Below are positions 42,879-53,354 of a stretch of 59,364 nt of DNA, piece by piece. The DNA is taken from NCBI GenBank assembly GCA_028289365.1, contig JANQQM010000229.1:1-59364 (forward strand), read 5' to 3'. Position numbers and translations under genes: made by a program. The DNA comes from Salaquimonas sp. (GTDB taxonomy: Bacteria > Pseudomonadota > Alphaproteobacteria > Rhizobiales > Rhizobiaceae). Position 1 is the first letter of the stretch, and each line of letters opens with the position of its first letter. Below the pieces are notes generated by a model, which was not told where the DNA came from, did not search any database, and worked only from the letters and a program-made list of their open reading frames with translations.

Positions 42879-44429
42879 CTATCTGCGATATTGCCGCAGG
42901 AACCCACCCCTGCGTTCAAATACCAAATATTCTCCGCCGCGTTCGACAACGAATTGCCAGGAATGAGAATCCTTGCTCACTACCCGCTGGAGGTGGCGGG
43001 TATCCTTGATCTCAGTTCCATTGACCTCACGAACGACATCCCTTGGACGGATACCATTAAAAGATGCGGGCGAATTTGCGCCGATTTGCAGGACAACGAC
43101 GCCATCTTCAATATTCGTTATGCTGTATTCCTGGGTAAGCGCCGGCGAAACGTTTGCTACCTTGGCTCCCCAAAGCGGCGAACCCTCAGGCATGTCGCGG
43201 ATATCCCTTGGCGGATCTTCCGGCGGTGCCACCAGGGCGATCTGGATTTGGCGCCGTTCCCCGCGAGTCAGCACATGGACCGTCGCCTTGTTGCCAACGC
43301 CCAGCGTATCCAGGCGATAACCCAAAGCGTCGGGATGATTGACTGCCCGATCGTTTACTCTCAGGACCACATCGCCAATTTTCAGATCGGCGTCCTCTGC
43401 CGGGCTGCCGCTTGTCACAGCAACCACCAGCGCGCCGCGCGGACGCCGCATTCCAAGGCTTTCTGCAATGTCGGAAGTCACGTTCTGGAAGGAAGCACCG
43501 ATCCATGGGCGTGTGACCTTATCACCGGTCCTTGCAGAATTAAGCACAACGCGTGCCATATTGGCGGGAACCGCATAGCCAATCCCGACGGATCCGCCTG
43601 ACTTTGAAAAGATCATGGTGTTTACGCCAATCAGGCGACCCTGCATGTCAACCAATGCGCCGCCGGAATTGCCGGGATTGATCGAGGCATCGGTTTGTAT
43701 GAAGAAGCCGTAATCGTTGACGCCCGACAGGGTGCGCGATACCGCTGAAACGATGCCGCTCGTAACCGTCTGGCCGACACCGAACGGATTGCCGATCGCC
43801 AATACAAGATCGCCGACTTCGACATCTTCTGAATCACCAATTTCAATTGGTTGGAGATCCGACGCATCTTTTGCCTTCAAAACCGCAAGATCGGATTTCT
43901 TGTCGGTGAGAAGGATTTCGCATTCAAACTCGCGCCCGTCGGCAAGAACGATGTTGATCGTGTCCATCTTTTCGATGACGTGGTTGTTGGTCAGGACGAC
44001 GCCGTCGTCGCTGACAATTATACCCGAACCGACAGAGGTGCGACCGCGCCTGCGTTGCGGTACGCCGAAGAAACGCTCGAAAATCGGATCGCCGGCAAAT
44101 GGCGACCGGACATTGCGGGCGCGCTGCTTGCCGTAAACATTTACAACCGAGTCAGAAACTTTCTTTACGAGGGGTGCGAATGAAAGCTGGATCTCTGCCC
44201 GTGCAGTCGGAACCTGCCGCTGCACTGTGCTCTCAGTCTGAGCAGTTTTACGGTTTTCAGCCTTTTCTTCACCCGGAAACAGGCGATCGATTGTCTGCTT
44301 GAACATGTCGTCAATGCCGTATTCGGCAGTGGCAGGAACAACCGCTATCAGTGTTACGGCCAGCATTACGGCAATCAGTGAAGTCGGGCGAATGGTCAAG
44401 ACGAATCTCCAAATGTGGCGTAATCGCAA
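42879..44429 (-). CDS. Periplasmic serine protease, DegP/HtrA (DegQ-type)
   Basis: The 516-residue protein has a signal sequence (about 1-35) and the HtrA triad His150 (TNNHV), Asp180 (KKSDLAVLKA) and Ser255 (NPGNSGGALV). Two PDZ domains follow (about 310-400 and 420-510), typical of Do-like proteases. The first PDZ is complete (RPWIGASFQNV, LVVAVTSGSPAEDADLKIGDV); the second is more divergent. It degrades or refolds damaged envelope proteins. No promoter was identified. Confidence 0.95.
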   Translation of the reverse strand: MRLRHIWRFVLTIRPTSLIAVMLAVTLIAVVPATAEYGIDDMFKQTIDRLFPGEEKAENRKTAQTESTVQRQVPTARAEIQLSFAPLVKKVSDSVVNVYGKQRARNVRSPFAGDPIFERFFGVPQRRRGRTSVGSGIIVSDDGVVLTNNHVIEKMDTINIVLADGREFECEILLTDKKSDLAVLKAKDASDLQPIEIGDSEDVEVGDLVLAIGNPFGVGQTVTSGIVSAVSRTLSGVNDYGFFIQTDASINPGNSGGALVDMQGRLIGVNTMIFSKSGGSVGIGYAVPANMARVVLNSARTGDKVTRPWIGASFQNVTSDIAESLGMRRPRGALVVAVTSGSPAEDADLKIGDVVLRVNDRAVNHPDALGYRLDTLGVGNKATVHVLTRGERRQIQIALVAPPEDPPRDIRDMPEGSPLWGAKVANVSPALTQEYSITNIEDGVVVLQIGANSPASFNGIRPRDVVREVNGTEIKDTRHLQRVVSKDSHSWQFVVERGGEYLVFERRGGFLRQYRR

Positions 44430-44492
44430 ATCAATGCGTCTATATAGTCAACATGACCTCATGAAAAAAGCGACATAAGGCACAGAGCATGC

Positions 44493-44522
44493 AAAAAACC
44501 GGGCAGCATGGCTACCCGGCTT
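44493..44522 (-). terminator. Rho-independent terminator of the ribosomal-protein operon
   Basis: CCGGGTAGC and GCTGCCCGG (minus strand) form a 9-bp stem with one wobble pair around CAT, followed by TTTTTT. It lies 27 bp after the rplQ stop and closes the alpha operon. Confidence 0.93.
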
Positions 44523-44548
44523 CGAAGTTTCAGCGCATTGGTGGTTAA

Positions 44549-44980
44549 TCAGGTTGCTGGTACCTGATCCTGTTCCTCCTCCGCCTCGATGCGGGCAAGG
44601 TCCTTGGCACCACGCGCTTCGGTATCACGGTCGACCAGTTCAATTACCGCCATCGGAGCATTGTCGCCATAGCGGAAACCAGCCTTCAAGACCCTGGTGT
44701 AGCCGCCATTACGGTCCGCGTAACGGGGTCCGAGGACGTCAAACAGTTTCCTTACCTGCTCGAGGTCACGCACACGGGAAATTGCCTGGCGCCTGGCATG
44801 CAGGTCACCGCGTTTGCCCAGGGTAATCAGCTTGTCGACGACTGATCGAAGTTCCTTGGCTTTCGGCAAGGTTGTTTCGATCTGCTCGTGCTCGATCAGC
44901 GCTGCGGCCATGTTGGCGAACAGCGCCTTGCGGTGACTTGCTGTACGATTCAGTTTCCGGCCTTGTTTACGGTGGCGCAT
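44549..44980 (-). CDS. rplQ: 50S ribosomal protein L17
   Basis: The 143-residue L17 has the standard opening [24 protein letters not shown] and the [15 protein letters not shown] core. It lines the tunnel exit on the 50S subunit. The last ~20 residues are an acidic extension ([13 protein letters not shown]), beyond the roughly 127 residues usual in E. coli. It is the last gene of the alpha operon, with a terminator directly after. Confidence 0.98.
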   Translation of the reverse strand: MRHRKQGRKLNRTASHRKALFANMAAALIEHEQIETTLPKAKELRSVVDKLITLGKRGDLHARRQAISRVRDLEQVRKLFDVLGPRYADRNGGYTRVLKAGFRYGDNAPMAVIELVDRDTEARGAKDLARIEAEEEQDQVPAT

Positions 44981-45042
44981 GGCGCTCTCCCTCTTTCTAT
45001 GGGTGACCTGGCACTTAAGATCACCCTTTGTTTATGGTCAGT

Positions 45043-46053
45043 CTAATATTGGTCTTCGTAACGCTTGGCGAGATCTTCGATGTTCTCAGGCGGCCATGCG
45101 AGCACTTCCATGCCCAGATGCAGGCCCATGCCGGCGAGGACTTCCTTGATCTCATTGAGCGACTTGCGTCCGAAGTTCGGTGTGCGGAGCATCTCCGCCT
45201 CGGTCTTCTGGATAAGGTCGCCAATATAGACAATGTTGTCGTTCTTCAGGCAGTTTGCCGAACGCACGGACAATTCCAGTTCGTCGACCTTCTTGAGCAA
45301 AGCCGGATTGAATGCCAGCTCTGCAACTTCCTCTTTTTCCACCTCTTTGACAGGCTCGTCGAAGTTGACAAAGATCGAAAGCTGATCCTGAACAATGCGT
45401 GCGGCATAGGCGACGGCATCTTCAGCAGTGATCGAACCATCGGTTTCGATGGTCATTGTCAGCTTGTCATAGTCGAGGACCTGACCTTCACGGGTATTGT
45501 CGATCTTGTAGGAAACCTTGCGAACCGGCGAATAGAGACTATCGACCGGGATCAACCCGATCGGTGCATCTTCGCCGCGGTTGCGATCGGCCGGGACATA
45601 GCCCTTGCCGTTGTCGACGGTCAATTCCATGCGGATTTCGCAGCCTTCGTCCAGCGTGCAAAGCACGAGTTCCGGGTTGAGGATCTCAACATCCCCAATT
45701 GTCTGCACGTCACCGGCGGTGACAGTGCCAGGGCCTTCCTTGCGGATGACCATGCGTTTGGGGCCTTCGCCTTCCATACGGATAGCGATTTCCTTGATGT
45801 TAAGAACGATGTCGGTGACATCTTCACGTACGCCGGAAATTGAGGAGAATTCGTGCAAAACGCCGTCAATCTGTACGGCATTTACGGCAGCACCCTGCAA
45901 TGAGGACAGCAATACGCGGCGAAGCGCATTTCCCAAAGTCAGGCCAAATCCCCGTTCCAGGGGTTCGGCAACAATTACGGCTTTGGTCGGGCTGGTGGAC
46001 GCCACTTCCAGTTTGTTCGGCTTGATCAGTTCAGACCAGTTCTTAGAAATCAT
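45043..46053 (-). CDS. rpoA: DNA-directed RNA polymerase alpha subunit
   Basis: The 336-residue alpha subunit has the N-terminal dimerisation domain (about 1-235; [27 protein letters not shown]) and the C-terminal helix-hairpin-helix domain (about 250-320; [36 protein letters not shown]) that contacts UP elements and activators. It assembles beta and beta-prime. The position between rpsK and rplQ is canonical. Confidence 0.98.
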   Translation of the reverse strand: MISKNWSELIKPNKLEVASTSPTKAVIVAEPLERGFGLTLGNALRRVLLSSLQGAAVNAVQIDGVLHEFSSISGVREDVTDIVLNIKEIAIRMEGEGPKRMVIRKEGPGTVTAGDVQTIGDVEILNPELVLCTLDEGCEIRMELTVDNGKGYVPADRNRGEDAPIGLIPVDSLYSPVRKVSYKIDNTREGQVLDYDKLTMTIETDGSITAEDAVAYAARIVQDQLSIFVNFDEPVKEVEKEEVAELAFNPALLKKVDELELSVRSANCLKNDNIVYIGDLIQKTEAEMLRTPNFGRKSLNEIKEVLAGMGLHLGMEVLAWPPENIEDLAKRYEDQY

Positions 46054-46113
46054 CGGGCAATATTCCCTTCAGGTTTGTCTGCCACCATCCCTTCGTGGCG
46101 AGATCCTAAAGCG

Positions 46114-46139
46114 CCCTGCAATGCGGATTTGTTGCAGGG
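46114..46139 (-). other. Hairpin between rpsK and rpoA
   Basis: CCCTGCAA (46114-46121) and TTGCAGGG (46132-46139) form a perfect 8-bp stem with a 10-nt loop, 10 bp after the rpsK stop. No U-tract follows. It may be a processing or attenuation site within the operon. Confidence 0.4.
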
Positions 46140-46149
46140 TGTTTGTTGT

Positions 46150-46539
46150 CTATACGCGGCGTTTTTTGCGCGGACGGCAACCATTGTGGGGAATGGAAGT
46201 CACATCGCGAATTGAGGTGATTTGGAAACCAGCTGCCTGAAGCGCGCGCAAAGCGGATTCACGTCCGGAACCCGGACCGCGAACTTCCACTTCCAACGAC
46301 TTCATGCCGTGTTCCTGCGCTTTCTTTGCGGCATCCTCAGCGGCAACCTGCGCTGCGTAAGGGGTCGACTTGCGTGACCCCTTGAACCCTTGGGCTCCGG
46401 CCGATGACCAGGATATCGCATTTCCCTGGGCGTCGGTTATTGTGATCATGGTGTTGTTGAATGTCGAATTCACATGGGCGACGCCCGATGAGATATTCTT
46501 CTTTTCGCGACGACGAACGCGCGTGGCTTCCTTGGCCAT
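46150..46539 (-). CDS. rpsK: 30S ribosomal protein S11
   Basis: ATG 46539 ([19 protein letters not shown]) gives 129 residues, the family length. The core [20 protein letters not shown] and the end [15 protein letters not shown] are diagnostic. S11 forms part of the 30S platform near the decoding centre. The ORF is open another 51 bp upstream, without similarity. Confidence 0.98.
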   Translation of the reverse strand: MAKEATRVRRREKKNISSGVAHVNSTFNNTMITITDAQGNAISWSSAGAQGFKGSRKSTPYAAQVAAEDAAKKAQEHGMKSLEVEVRGPGSGRESALRALQAAGFQITSIRDVTSIPHNGCRPRKKRRV

Positions 46540-46662
46540 TGCTTTCCTTTCTACTCGATCTCTGCACCGCCGTAATGCCAGCGGCTCCACCCTGGAAAAA
46601 ACCCCTTCTGGTATTCGAAATCTGCGGCTGCAGTTGCGAATGTATTACCTGGCGGTCTTTCC

Positions 46663-47031
46663 TTATTTTTTCTTGCCGGCAATAGCCTTGGCAGGCCCCT
46701 TGCGCGTGCGTGCATTGGTATGGGTACGCTGTCCGCGCACGGGCAGACCCCGGCGGTGACGCAGACCCCGATAACATCCCAAATCCATCAGGCGCTTGAT
46801 GTTCATCGATGTCTCGCGACGAAGGTCGCCTTCCACCATGAAATCCCGGTCAATGATTTCGCGAATCTGAAGCACCTCAGCATCGGTCAGGTCATGAACC
46901 CGACGGTCTGAAGCCAGGTTGGCTTTCTCTATGATTTCCTGAGCACCTTTTGGGCCAATTCCGTGTATGTATTGCAGCGCAATCACAACACGTTTGCCCG
47001 TGGGGATATTCACCCCTGCTATACGAGCCAT
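46663..47031 (-). CDS. rpsM: 30S ribosomal protein S13
   Basis: The 122-residue S13 starts [26 protein letters not shown] and ends with the basic [24 protein letters not shown] tail that contacts the P-site tRNA. It sits on the 30S head. It is the first gene after a 258-bp gap following adk, so it may have its own promoter. Confidence 0.98.
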   Translation of the reverse strand: MARIAGVNIPTGKRVVIALQYIHGIGPKGAQEIIEKANLASDRRVHDLTDAEVLQIREIIDRDFMVEGDLRRETSMNIKRLMDLGCYRGLRHRRGLPVRGQRTHTNARTRKGPAKAIAGKKK

Positions 47032-47260
47032 CTCTACACTCCATTTGTCCGGTCAAACCGGAAGTTTCAACAACCCGCGTCCGGTGGAGGCCGGCCCCTG
47101 CGGGACAGTAATTCCATTTTGGAAATGACAGCTTTTCAATGGTAAAGGTGCCTATTGGCTCCTCAAAACATCAATCGACCGGCTCCCGGCATCCAGTAGA
47201 GAAAGCGGGCCCGATCGGTCATCATTTTCAAAGCGTTCGTTTAAGCAAACAGGCTATATG

Positions 47261-47281
47261 AGTCAAGCACTTATCTTGACT
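47261..47281 (-). promoter_or_regulatory. Inverted repeat and possible promoter between adk and rpsM
   Basis: AGTCAAG and CTTGACT (47261-47267 and 47275-47281) are a 7-bp inverted repeat separated by 7 bp. On the minus strand its distal arm gives a TTGACT -35 hexamer; a weak TTAAAC at about -10 distance follows. This may be the promoter of the rpsM-rpsK-rpoA-rplQ group. Confidence 0.35.
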
Positions 47282-47289
47282 CCGAACAT

Positions 47290-47943
47290 TTAATTTCCTT
47301 CATCAAGTGTTTTGCGGATATTTGCGTAGATTTCGGGAATATCTCCCATACCGTCCACCAATCGCAAATTCTTCATGGCGTAGTAATATCCGGTCAGCGG
47401 CGAAGTCGATTTGTAATAGGTCAGCAAGCGGGTACGCATGGTTTCGGCATTGTCGTCTGCCCTGCGCTTGAAATCGGAAGAACCGCATTGGTCACAGACA
47501 TTTTCCACGGCGGGCCTTTTGAAGATGTCGTGATAACCTTCACCGCAATTGCCGCAGGTGTAGCGGCCTGAAACCCGCTCGATCAGCTGTTCATCATCGA
47601 CGTCAAGCTGAACGACGTAATCAAGCTCGATGCCCTTTTGCTCCAGCACTGTTGTCAGCGTGTCGGCCTGCTCCAATGTCCGGGGATAGCCATCAAGGAT
47701 GAAACCCTCCTTGCAGTCCGGCTCATCAAGCCTGTCGGAAACGATCTCATTGACGATATCATCTGAAACAAGCTTGCCGGCCTCCATAATCGCCTTGGCC
47801 TTGAGGCCGGTGGGCGTTTCCGCTGCCACTGCAGCGCGTAGCATGTCTCCAGTCGACAATTGCGGAATGCCGTAATGTTCAATCAGCAGTTTGGCTTGCG
47901 TCCCCTTTCCTGCCCCAGGGGGCCCGAGTAATATAAGCCTCAT
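47290..47943 (-). CDS. adk: Adenylate kinase with zinc-type LID
   Basis: The 217-residue enzyme has the P-loop GPPGAGKGTQ (7-16), the AMP-binding STGDMLR, and DGYPRT. The LID carries four cysteines, CxxC at 130/133 and 150/153, which should bind a structural zinc, as in Paracoccus and many Gram-positives, instead of the His/Ser/Asp/Thr set of E. coli. It converts AMP and ATP to two ADP. Its ATG overlaps the secY stop by 4 nt. Confidence 0.97.
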   Translation of the reverse strand: MRLILLGPPGAGKGTQAKLLIEHYGIPQLSTGDMLRAAVAAETPTGLKAKAIMEAGKLVSDDIVNEIVSDRLDEPDCKEGFILDGYPRTLEQADTLTTVLEQKGIELDYVVQLDVDDEQLIERVSGRYTCGNCGEGYHDIFKRPAVENVCDQCGSSDFKRRADDNAETMRTRLLTYYKSTSPLTGYYYAMKNLRLVDGMGDIPEIYANIRKTLDEGN

Positions 47944-49280
47944 CGGTTTTTCTTGCCTCCCCGCAACCGTGATTTCTTGACCAGTCCCTCATACTGATGG
48001 GCCAATAGATGGCCTTGCACCTGAGCAACCGTATCCATGGTAACCGAGACCACGATCAATAGCGATGTGCCGCCCAAATAAAATGGCACGCCGGTCGCAG
48101 AGATCAGAAATTCGGGCAGCAGACAGACGATCACGAGATAGATGGCGCCCACCACCGTTATTCGGGTCAGAACATAGTCGATATATTCTGCGGTCCGTTC
48201 ACCGGGTCTTATGCCTGGAATGAAGCCGCCATGGCGCTTCAGATTGTCGGCCGTGTCCTTCGGGTTGAAGACAATGGCCGTGTAGAAAAATGCAAAGAAG
48301 GCGATCATTGCAGCATAAAACAGCATGTATAGTGGCTGACCATGGCCCAATAGCGCGGTCGTTGTTGCCAGCCATTGCGGCATTGTCGCCGTATTGGAGA
48401 AGCCCGCCACCGTTACCGGAAGCAACAGCAGGGACGAGGCAAAGATTGGCGGGATAACGCCTGCCGTATTCAGTTTCAGCGGCAGGTGGGAAGCATCCCC
48501 CTGGAACATCCTGTTGCCGACCTGTCGCTTTGGATACTGGATCAACAGTCTGCGCTGGGCACGCTCCATGAACACGATGAACATGATCACGACGACGGCC
48601 AAAATCAAAATTCCGAAAATGATTACCGAGGATAAGGCGCCTGTGCGTCCCAGTTCCAGCGTTCCGGCCAGTGCGCCTGGCAAACCTGCGACAATACCGG
48701 CGAAGATGATCAGCGAAATACCGTTGCCGATACCGCGCGCGGTAATCTGTTCACCAAGCCACATCAGGAATACTGTGCCGCCAACAAGCGTGATAACCGT
48801 TGACAATCGGAAGAATAATCCGGGATCTGTTACGATGTTATTTGCCGATTCCAGGCCGACAGAAATACCGTAAGCCTGCAGCGTTCCAAGCAAGACCGTG
48901 CCATATCGGGTATATTGGTTGATTGTCTTGCGGCCCTGCTCACCCTCTTTTTTCAGCTGTTCCAGCGTTGGAACGACTGATGTCATCAGCTGAATGATGA
49001 TCGAGGCGGATATGTAGGGCATAATGCCGAGCGCAACGATGGCCAGCCGTTCGACTGCGCCACCGGAAATCATGTTGAACAGGCCCAGAACGCCCCTGCT
49101 TTGGGTCTCAAACGCCTGGGCATAGGCCTCGGGATTAATTCCCGGAAGCGGAATGTAGGTTGCCAGTCGGTAGATGACAAGCGCGCCCAGCGTGAACCAA
49201 ATTCTTTTCTTAAGTTCCTCGGCCTTTGCGAAGGCGGAGAAATTCAGGTTGGAAGCAAGTTGTTCTGCGGCTGATGCCAT
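47940..49280 (-). CDS. secY: Preprotein translocase subunit SecY
   Basis: The 446-residue channel protein has ten membrane helices. Recognisable segments are TYIPLPGINPEAYA near helix 1, MPYISASIIIQLMTSVVPTLE, YPKRQVGNR in a cytoplasmic loop, and GFIPGIRPGERTAEYIDYVL near helix 8. With SecE and SecG it forms the protein-conducting channel. It is the last spc-operon gene before adk, as usual in Alphaproteobacteria. Confidence 0.98.
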   Translation of the reverse strand: MASAAEQLASNLNFSAFAKAEELKKRIWFTLGALVIYRLATYIPLPGINPEAYAQAFETQSRGVLGLFNMISGGAVERLAIVALGIMPYISASIIIQLMTSVVPTLEQLKKEGEQGRKTINQYTRYGTVLLGTLQAYGISVGLESANNIVTDPGLFFRLSTVITLVGGTVFLMWLGEQITARGIGNGISLIIFAGIVAGLPGALAGTLELGRTGALSSVIIFGILILAVVVIMFIVFMERAQRRLLIQYPKRQVGNRMFQGDASHLPLKLNTAGVIPPIFASSLLLLPVTVAGFSNTATMPQWLATTTALLGHGQPLYMLFYAAMIAFFAFFYTAIVFNPKDTADNLKRHGGFIPGIRPGERTAEYIDYVLTRITVVGAIYLVIVCLLPEFLISATGVPFYLGGTSLLIVVSVTMDTVAQVQGHLLAHQYEGLVKKSRLRGGKKNR

Positions 49281-49356
49281 TTGGCTCTCCGGTCAAATTG
49301 TTCTGGCCGACGGAATAATCCGGCCAGTTGCTGGAAAACAGGCAGCCATCGACCGA

Positions 49357-49842
49357 TTATTCGGCTGATGCTTTTTCTGCCTTCGGCGCGACAGTAATTT
49401 TACCGCCGGCCTTTTCCACTTTGTCAATTGCGGCCTTGGAGGCGCCAGCAATATCGAAGGTAGCCTTCGACTTCAGTTCTCCGTCGGACAGCAAACGAAC
49501 ACCATCTAATTGGCGACGAATGACGCCTGCTTCAATAAGCGCGGAAGCATCGATGGTCTTGCCTGCATCGAGCTTACCAGCATCGATTGCCATTTGGATA
49601 CGACCGACGCTAACTTCATTGAAATTCTTCGTGAACTTAGCGTTAGAGAATCCGCGCTTGGGAAGCCGCCGGTAAATCGGCATCTGGCCCCCCTCAAACC
49701 CGTTGATTGCCACGCCAGAGCGGGATTTCTGTCCCTTTACGCCGCGACCACCGGTTTTTCCGGTGCCGGATCCAATTCCCCTTGCGACGCGTTTGCGTTT
49801 CCGGGAAGCATTTTCGTTATCTTTGATTTCGTTGAGTTTCAT
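49357..49842 (-). CDS. rplO: 50S ribosomal protein L15
   Basis: 161 residues, opening [43 protein letters not shown], the glycine/lysine-rich extension that enters the 23S rRNA core. The C-terminal half is a globular domain binding helix near L21/L32. It lies 76 bp before secY. The last residues ([10 protein letters not shown]) are variable. Confidence 0.98.
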   Translation of the reverse strand: MKLNEIKDNENASRKRKRVARGIGSGTGKTGGRGVKGQKSRSGVAINGFEGGQMPIYRRLPKRGFSNAKFTKNFNEVSVGRIQMAIDAGKLDAGKTIDASALIEAGVIRRQLDGVRLLSDGELKSKATFDIAGASKAAIDKVEKAGGKITVAPKAEKASAE

Positions 49843-49900
49843 TTCTCATTTCTCCGCAGAGAGCGCCCGGCCTACCCGGATCAATCAGTAAAAACAGGTG

Positions 49901-50095
49901 TCAAGCTTCATCCACGACCCGAACAAGGTGTGAAACCTTGGAAATCATGCCGCGTATGGCAGGTGTATCCTCGAGTTCACGACGCCGGTTTATCTTGTTC
50001 AAACCAAGACCAATCAGCGTTGCACGCTGGTCAGCGGGACGCCGCAGCGGGCTTCCGATCTGCTCGACTGTAACAGTCTTCTTTTTCTCGGCCAT
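49901..50095 (-). CDS. rpmD: 50S ribosomal protein L30
   Basis: A 64-residue L30 with [44 protein letters not shown], the full bacterial length. It packs on 23S rRNA near the 5S region. It lies between rpsE and rplO in the standard spc order. Confidence 0.97.
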   Translation of the reverse strand: MAEKKKTVTVEQIGSPLRRPADQRATLIGLGLNKINRRRELEDTPAIRGMISKVSHLVRVVDEA

Positions 50096-50147
50096 GGCTG
50101 GCTCCTGTAAATCATTGTCGGGAAGACAAGCTTCCCTGTCATTCGTA

Positions 50148-50711
50148 TTATTCGTCAGCGCCGATCAAATCCTTGCGGCGTGCCTGAAGCGTGGAATATT
50201 TAAGGCCCCTCTGAGCGGCAACATCCTTTGGATGCATTTGGCGCTTGAGTGCATCAAATGTCGCACGAACCATGTTGTACTGGTTGGAAGTTCCCAGCGA
50301 CTTGGCAACAACATCCTGGACGCCCAGCGTTTCAAAAACCGCACGCATCGGGCCACCCGCAATGATGCCGGTACCGGCTGGTGCGGCACGCAACACGACC
50401 TTGCCGGCGCCATGGCGGCCTTCAACGTCGTGATGCAGCGTTCTGCCAGATCTCAGCGGCACGAAGATCATCTCACGCTTGGCTGCCTCGGTCGCCTTGC
50501 GGATCGCCTCAGGCACTTCGCGCGCCTTGCCGTGACCAAAGCCTACGCGGCCCTTCTGATCACCGACCACCACAAGCGCTGCGAAGCCGAAGCGGCGTCC
50601 GCCCTTCACGACCTTTGCGACACGATTGATGTGAACGAGCTTATCAACAAACTCGCTGTCGCGCTCATCGCGGTTTCGGTTCGAATCTCTCGACCGTTTT
50701 TCCTGTGCCAT
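50148..50711 (-). CDS. rpsE: 30S ribosomal protein S5
   Basis: A 187-residue S5 with the double-stranded RNA-binding N-domain ([31 protein letters not shown]) and the C-domain with [29 protein letters not shown]5 is involved in translational fidelity and mRNA helicase activity at the entry channel. The N-terminal 19 residues are charged and variable. Confidence 0.98.
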   Translation of the reverse strand: MAQEKRSRDSNRNRDERDSEFVDKLVHINRVAKVVKGGRRFGFAALVVVGDQKGRVGFGHGKAREVPEAIRKATEAAKREMIFVPLRSGRTLHHDVEGRHGAGKVVLRAAPAGTGIIAGGPMRAVFETLGVQDVVAKSLGTSNQYNMVRATFDALKRQMHPKDVAAQRGLKYSTLQARRKDLIGADE

Positions 50712-50773
50712 AGTCCTTAGCCTTTATACTTTCCCGGTAGCACAAATATCATCCGATACGCCGAACGATATCG

Positions 50774-51136
50774 TCAAAAATTCAGACCACCCTCGCGGGC
50801 AGCTTCAGCCAGCGCTTTCACGCGGCCATGATACAAATAGGAACCGCGATCAAACACGACATCGGTAACGCCTGCTTTTTTCGCACGTTCCGCCAACAGT
50901 TTTCCGATTTCGGCAGCCGCGGAAACACCGCCGCCATTCTTCACCTTGGAGCGAACTTCCTTGTCGAGGGTCGATGCGGTTGCCAAGGTGTGTCCGGCAG
51001 CATCATCGATCACCTGCGCATAAATATTGTTCAGCGAGCGATGCACACTCAGCCGCGCACGGCCGTTACCGACCGACTTGAGCGCACGGCGAACGCGCAA
51101 ACCACGGCGTGTTTTCATCTTGTTCTTCGAAGCCAT
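50774..51136 (-). CDS. rplR: 50S ribosomal protein L18
   Basis: A 120-residue L18 with [20 protein letters not shown] and [26 protein letters not shown], the conserved C-terminal signature. It binds 5S rRNA together with L5. The spacing to rplF is 12 bp. The length and context are those of the family. Confidence 0.98.
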   Translation of the reverse strand: MASKNKMKTRRGLRVRRALKSVGNGRARLSVHRSLNNIYAQVIDDAAGHTLATASTLDKEVRSKVKNGGGVSAAAEIGKLLAERAKKAGVTDVVFDRGSYLYHGRVKALAEAAREGGLNF

Positions 51137-51148
51137 ATCAAGTCAGCC

Positions 51149-51682
51149 TTACTTCTTCTTGCCTTCCTTGCGGAAGATGGTTTCATCGGCATATTTCACG
51201 CCCTTGCCCTTATAGGGCTCAGGTGGGCGGTATTTGCGAATTTCTGCGGCAACCTGGCCAACCTTCTGTTTGTCGATTCCCTTGATGACAATCTCAGTCG
51301 GTTTCGGTGTGGATACCTCCACGCCTTCGGGTACCTCGTAGACAACGTCGTGGCTGAAACCCAGGGCCAATTGCAGGTTCTTGCCCTGCATTGTGGCACG
51401 ATAACCAACGCCATTGATTTCAAGCCTTTTCTCGAAACCTTCGGTTACGCCCTCGATCAGGTTGAAAATGTTCGTACGCGTCATTCCCCATTTGGAACGC
51501 GCATCTTTCGAATTTCCGCGCGGGTCGACCTGGATAACACCGTCTTCCATCTTGACGAGAACTTCGTCGTTGACGACATATTTCAACTCGCCCTTGGGAC
51601 CCTTGGCCGTGACGACATTACCGTCCACTGCTGCAGTAACCCCTGACGGGACTTCTACGGGTTTATTTCCAATACGTGACAT
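51149..51682 (-). CDS. rplF: 50S ribosomal protein L6
   Basis: A 177-residue L6 composed of two repeats of the same fold. It starts [17 protein letters not shown] and ends with [24 protein letters not shown], the classical L6 signature. It contacts the GTPase centre near the sarcin-ricin loop. Confidence 0.98.
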   Translation of the reverse strand: MSRIGNKPVEVPSGVTAAVDGNVVTAKGPKGELKYVVNDEVLVKMEDGVIQVDPRGNSKDARSKWGMTRTNIFNLIEGVTEGFEKRLEINGVGYRATMQGKNLQLALGFSHDVVYEVPEGVEVSTPKPTEIVIKGIDKQKVGQVAAEIRKYRPPEPYKGKGVKYADETIFRKEGKKK

Positions 51683-51718
51683 AACTAAAACCTGTTCATT
51701 TCGGCTAGTTCGGCCAGA

Positions 51719-52117
51719 TCAGAAGATCTGACAAAGAACTTCACCGCCAACATTTTGTTCCCGAGCATCATGATCTGCCATCACACCCTTAGGCGTGGAA
51801 AGGATCGAAACACCCAATCCATTGGCAACGCGGGGGATGGACTTCACCGATGCGTAAACACGCCGCCCCGGCTTGGAAACGCGAGAAATCTCACGAATAA
51901 CCGGCGCACCTTCGTAGTATTTCAGCTCGATATCGAGCTCGGCCTTGCCATTATCGTAATCGATGCGGGTGTAGCCACGGATATAACCTTCCGCCTGCAG
52001 CACATCAAGAACGCGAACACGCAATGCAGAAGCGGGCGTCGAGACTTTCGACTTTCCGCGGGTCAAGCCATTGCGGATGCGGGTCAGCATATCGCCGAGA
52101 GGGTCTGTCATTGACAT
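51719..52117 (-). CDS. rpsH: 30S ribosomal protein S8
   Basis: A 132-residue S8: [17 protein letters not shown] and the diagnostic end [29 protein letters not shown]8 binds the central domain of 16S rRNA. In E. coli it also represses the spc operon by binding its mRNA; whether it does so here is unknown. A start at the second Met (52111) is possible. Confidence 0.98.
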   Translation of the reverse strand: MSMTDPLGDMLTRIRNGLTRGKSKVSTPASALRVRVLDVLQAEGYIRGYTRIDYDNGKAELDIELKYYEGAPVIREISRVSKPGRRVYASVKSIPRVANGLGVSILSTPKGVMADHDAREQNVGGEVLCQIF

Positions 52118-52130
52118 CTTCGTCTTCCCC

Positions 52131-52436
52131 TTACCAGCTGGACTTCACGATGCCCGGAACCCGGCCCTGGGAGCCCAGTTCACGCAGAGCAATACGTGAC
52201 ATTTGAAGTTTGCGATAAAAGGCACGCGGCCGGCCGGTCACTTCGCAGCGGTTGCGTACCCTGTTCTTTGCGCCATTGCGTGGCATCTCCGCCAGTTTGA
52301 GCTGCGCCTTGAAACGCTCCTCGATCGGCAGTGCCTTGTTCATGATGATCGCCTTTAACGCAGCACGCTTTGCGGCGTACTGGTCAGCCAGTTTTGCACG
52401 GCGATTATTCTTTTCGACGGCGCTCTTTTTTGCCAT
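52131..52436 (-). CDS. rpsN: 30S ribosomal protein S14 (zinc-free type)
   Basis: The 101-residue S14 has [40 protein letters not shown]. It has only one of the four cysteines of the short zinc form, so it is the long zinc-independent type. S14 binds the 30S head. It lies 27 bp after rplE. Confidence 0.98.
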   Translation of the reverse strand: MAKKSAVEKNNRRAKLADQYAAKRAALKAIIMNKALPIEERFKAQLKLAEMPRNGAKNRVRNRCEVTGRPRAFYRKLQMSRIALRELGSQGRVPGIVKSSW

Positions 52437-52463
52437 TTAAGTTTTCCTCTTTTTCGCTTGCCG

Positions 52464-53021
52464 TTACTGCCGGAACGGAAAATTGAAGTGCCGCAAAAGA
52501 GCGCGCGCCTCATCATCCGTGTTGGCGGTCGTACAGACGATAACGTCCAGGCCCCAAATCTGATCAACCTTGTCGTAGTTGATCTCGGGGAAGACAATGT
52601 GTTCCTTGATGCCCATGGCAAAATTGCCCTGGCCATCGAAGCTTTTCGGGTTCAGGCCACGAAAGTCACGCACGCGAGGTAATGCGATTGTCACCAGCCT
52701 GTCGATGAAATCATACATACGGGCCTTGCGGAGCGTGACTTTGGCTCCGATCGGCATCTGTTCGCGAACCTTGAACGTCGCGATGGACTTCCGTGCCCGG
52801 GTGACAACCGCTTTCTGACCGGCAATCAGGGTCAGGTCGTCAGCGGCGATCTGTGCCTTCTTGGAATCCTGGGTGGATTCCCCGATGCCCATATTCAGTA
52901 CGATTTTTTCGATCCGGGGAACTTCCATGGGATTCTTGTAGCTGAATTCCTCCAGCATCTTTGTGCGTACGACATCATCGTACAGTGTACGCATTCGTGG
53001 GGTGTAGACAGCTTCAGCCAT
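52464..53021 (-). CDS. rplE: 50S ribosomal protein L5
   Basis: A 185-residue L5 with [36 protein letters not shown] and [18 protein letters not shown]. It binds 5S rRNA and forms the B1b bridge with S13. Its start overlaps the rplX stop by 8 nt. Confidence 0.98.
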   Translation of the reverse strand: MAEAVYTPRMRTLYDDVVRTKMLEEFSYKNPMEVPRIEKIVLNMGIGESTQDSKKAQIAADDLTLIAGQKAVVTRARKSIATFKVREQMPIGAKVTLRKARMYDFIDRLVTIALPRVRDFRGLNPKSFDGQGNFAMGIKEHIVFPEINYDKVDQIWGLDVIVCTTANTDDEARALLRHFNFPFRQ

Positions 53022-53328
53022 CGATCAAGTCTCCAGAACGTTTGGCGAAGCGGACCTTACGACCGTCTTCTGCAATTTTAATTCCGACGCGTGTAGCTTT
53101 CCCGTCCTTGGGATCGGCCACCGCAATGTTTGAAAGCTGGATCGGCGCTTCCTTGGATATGATGCCGCCGTCCTGACCAGCACTTTGGCGCTGATGGCGC
53201 TTGACCATGTTGATTCCGCCGACAACCGCCTTGCCTTCTTTCGGCATGACCTGCAGCACTTCACCGCTTCGGCCCTTGTCCTTGCCGACGAGTACTACAA
53301 CGTTGTCGCCCTTCTTAATCTTTTGCAT
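53014..53328 (-). CDS. rplX: 50S ribosomal protein L24
   Basis: A 104-residue L24 with the KOW motif [25 protein letters not shown] at the N-terminus. It initiates 50S assembly by binding the 5' end of 23S rRNA near the exit tunnel. Translationally coupled to rplE by an 8-nt overlap. Confidence 0.98.
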   Translation of the reverse strand: MQKIKKGDNVVVLVGKDKGRSGEVLQVMPKEGKAVVGGINMVKRHQRQSAGQDGGIISKEAPIQLSNIAVADPKDGKATRVGIKIAEDGRKVRFAKRSGDLIDG

Positions 53329-53354
53329 CGTACTATCCTTACTTCACCAGGGTC

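Noticed and set aside
46337-46777. A 146-codon ORF overlapping rpsK and rpsM
   Set aside because: Out of frame with both ribosomal genes and composed of low-complexity, non-homologous sequence; a shadow of the conserved genes.
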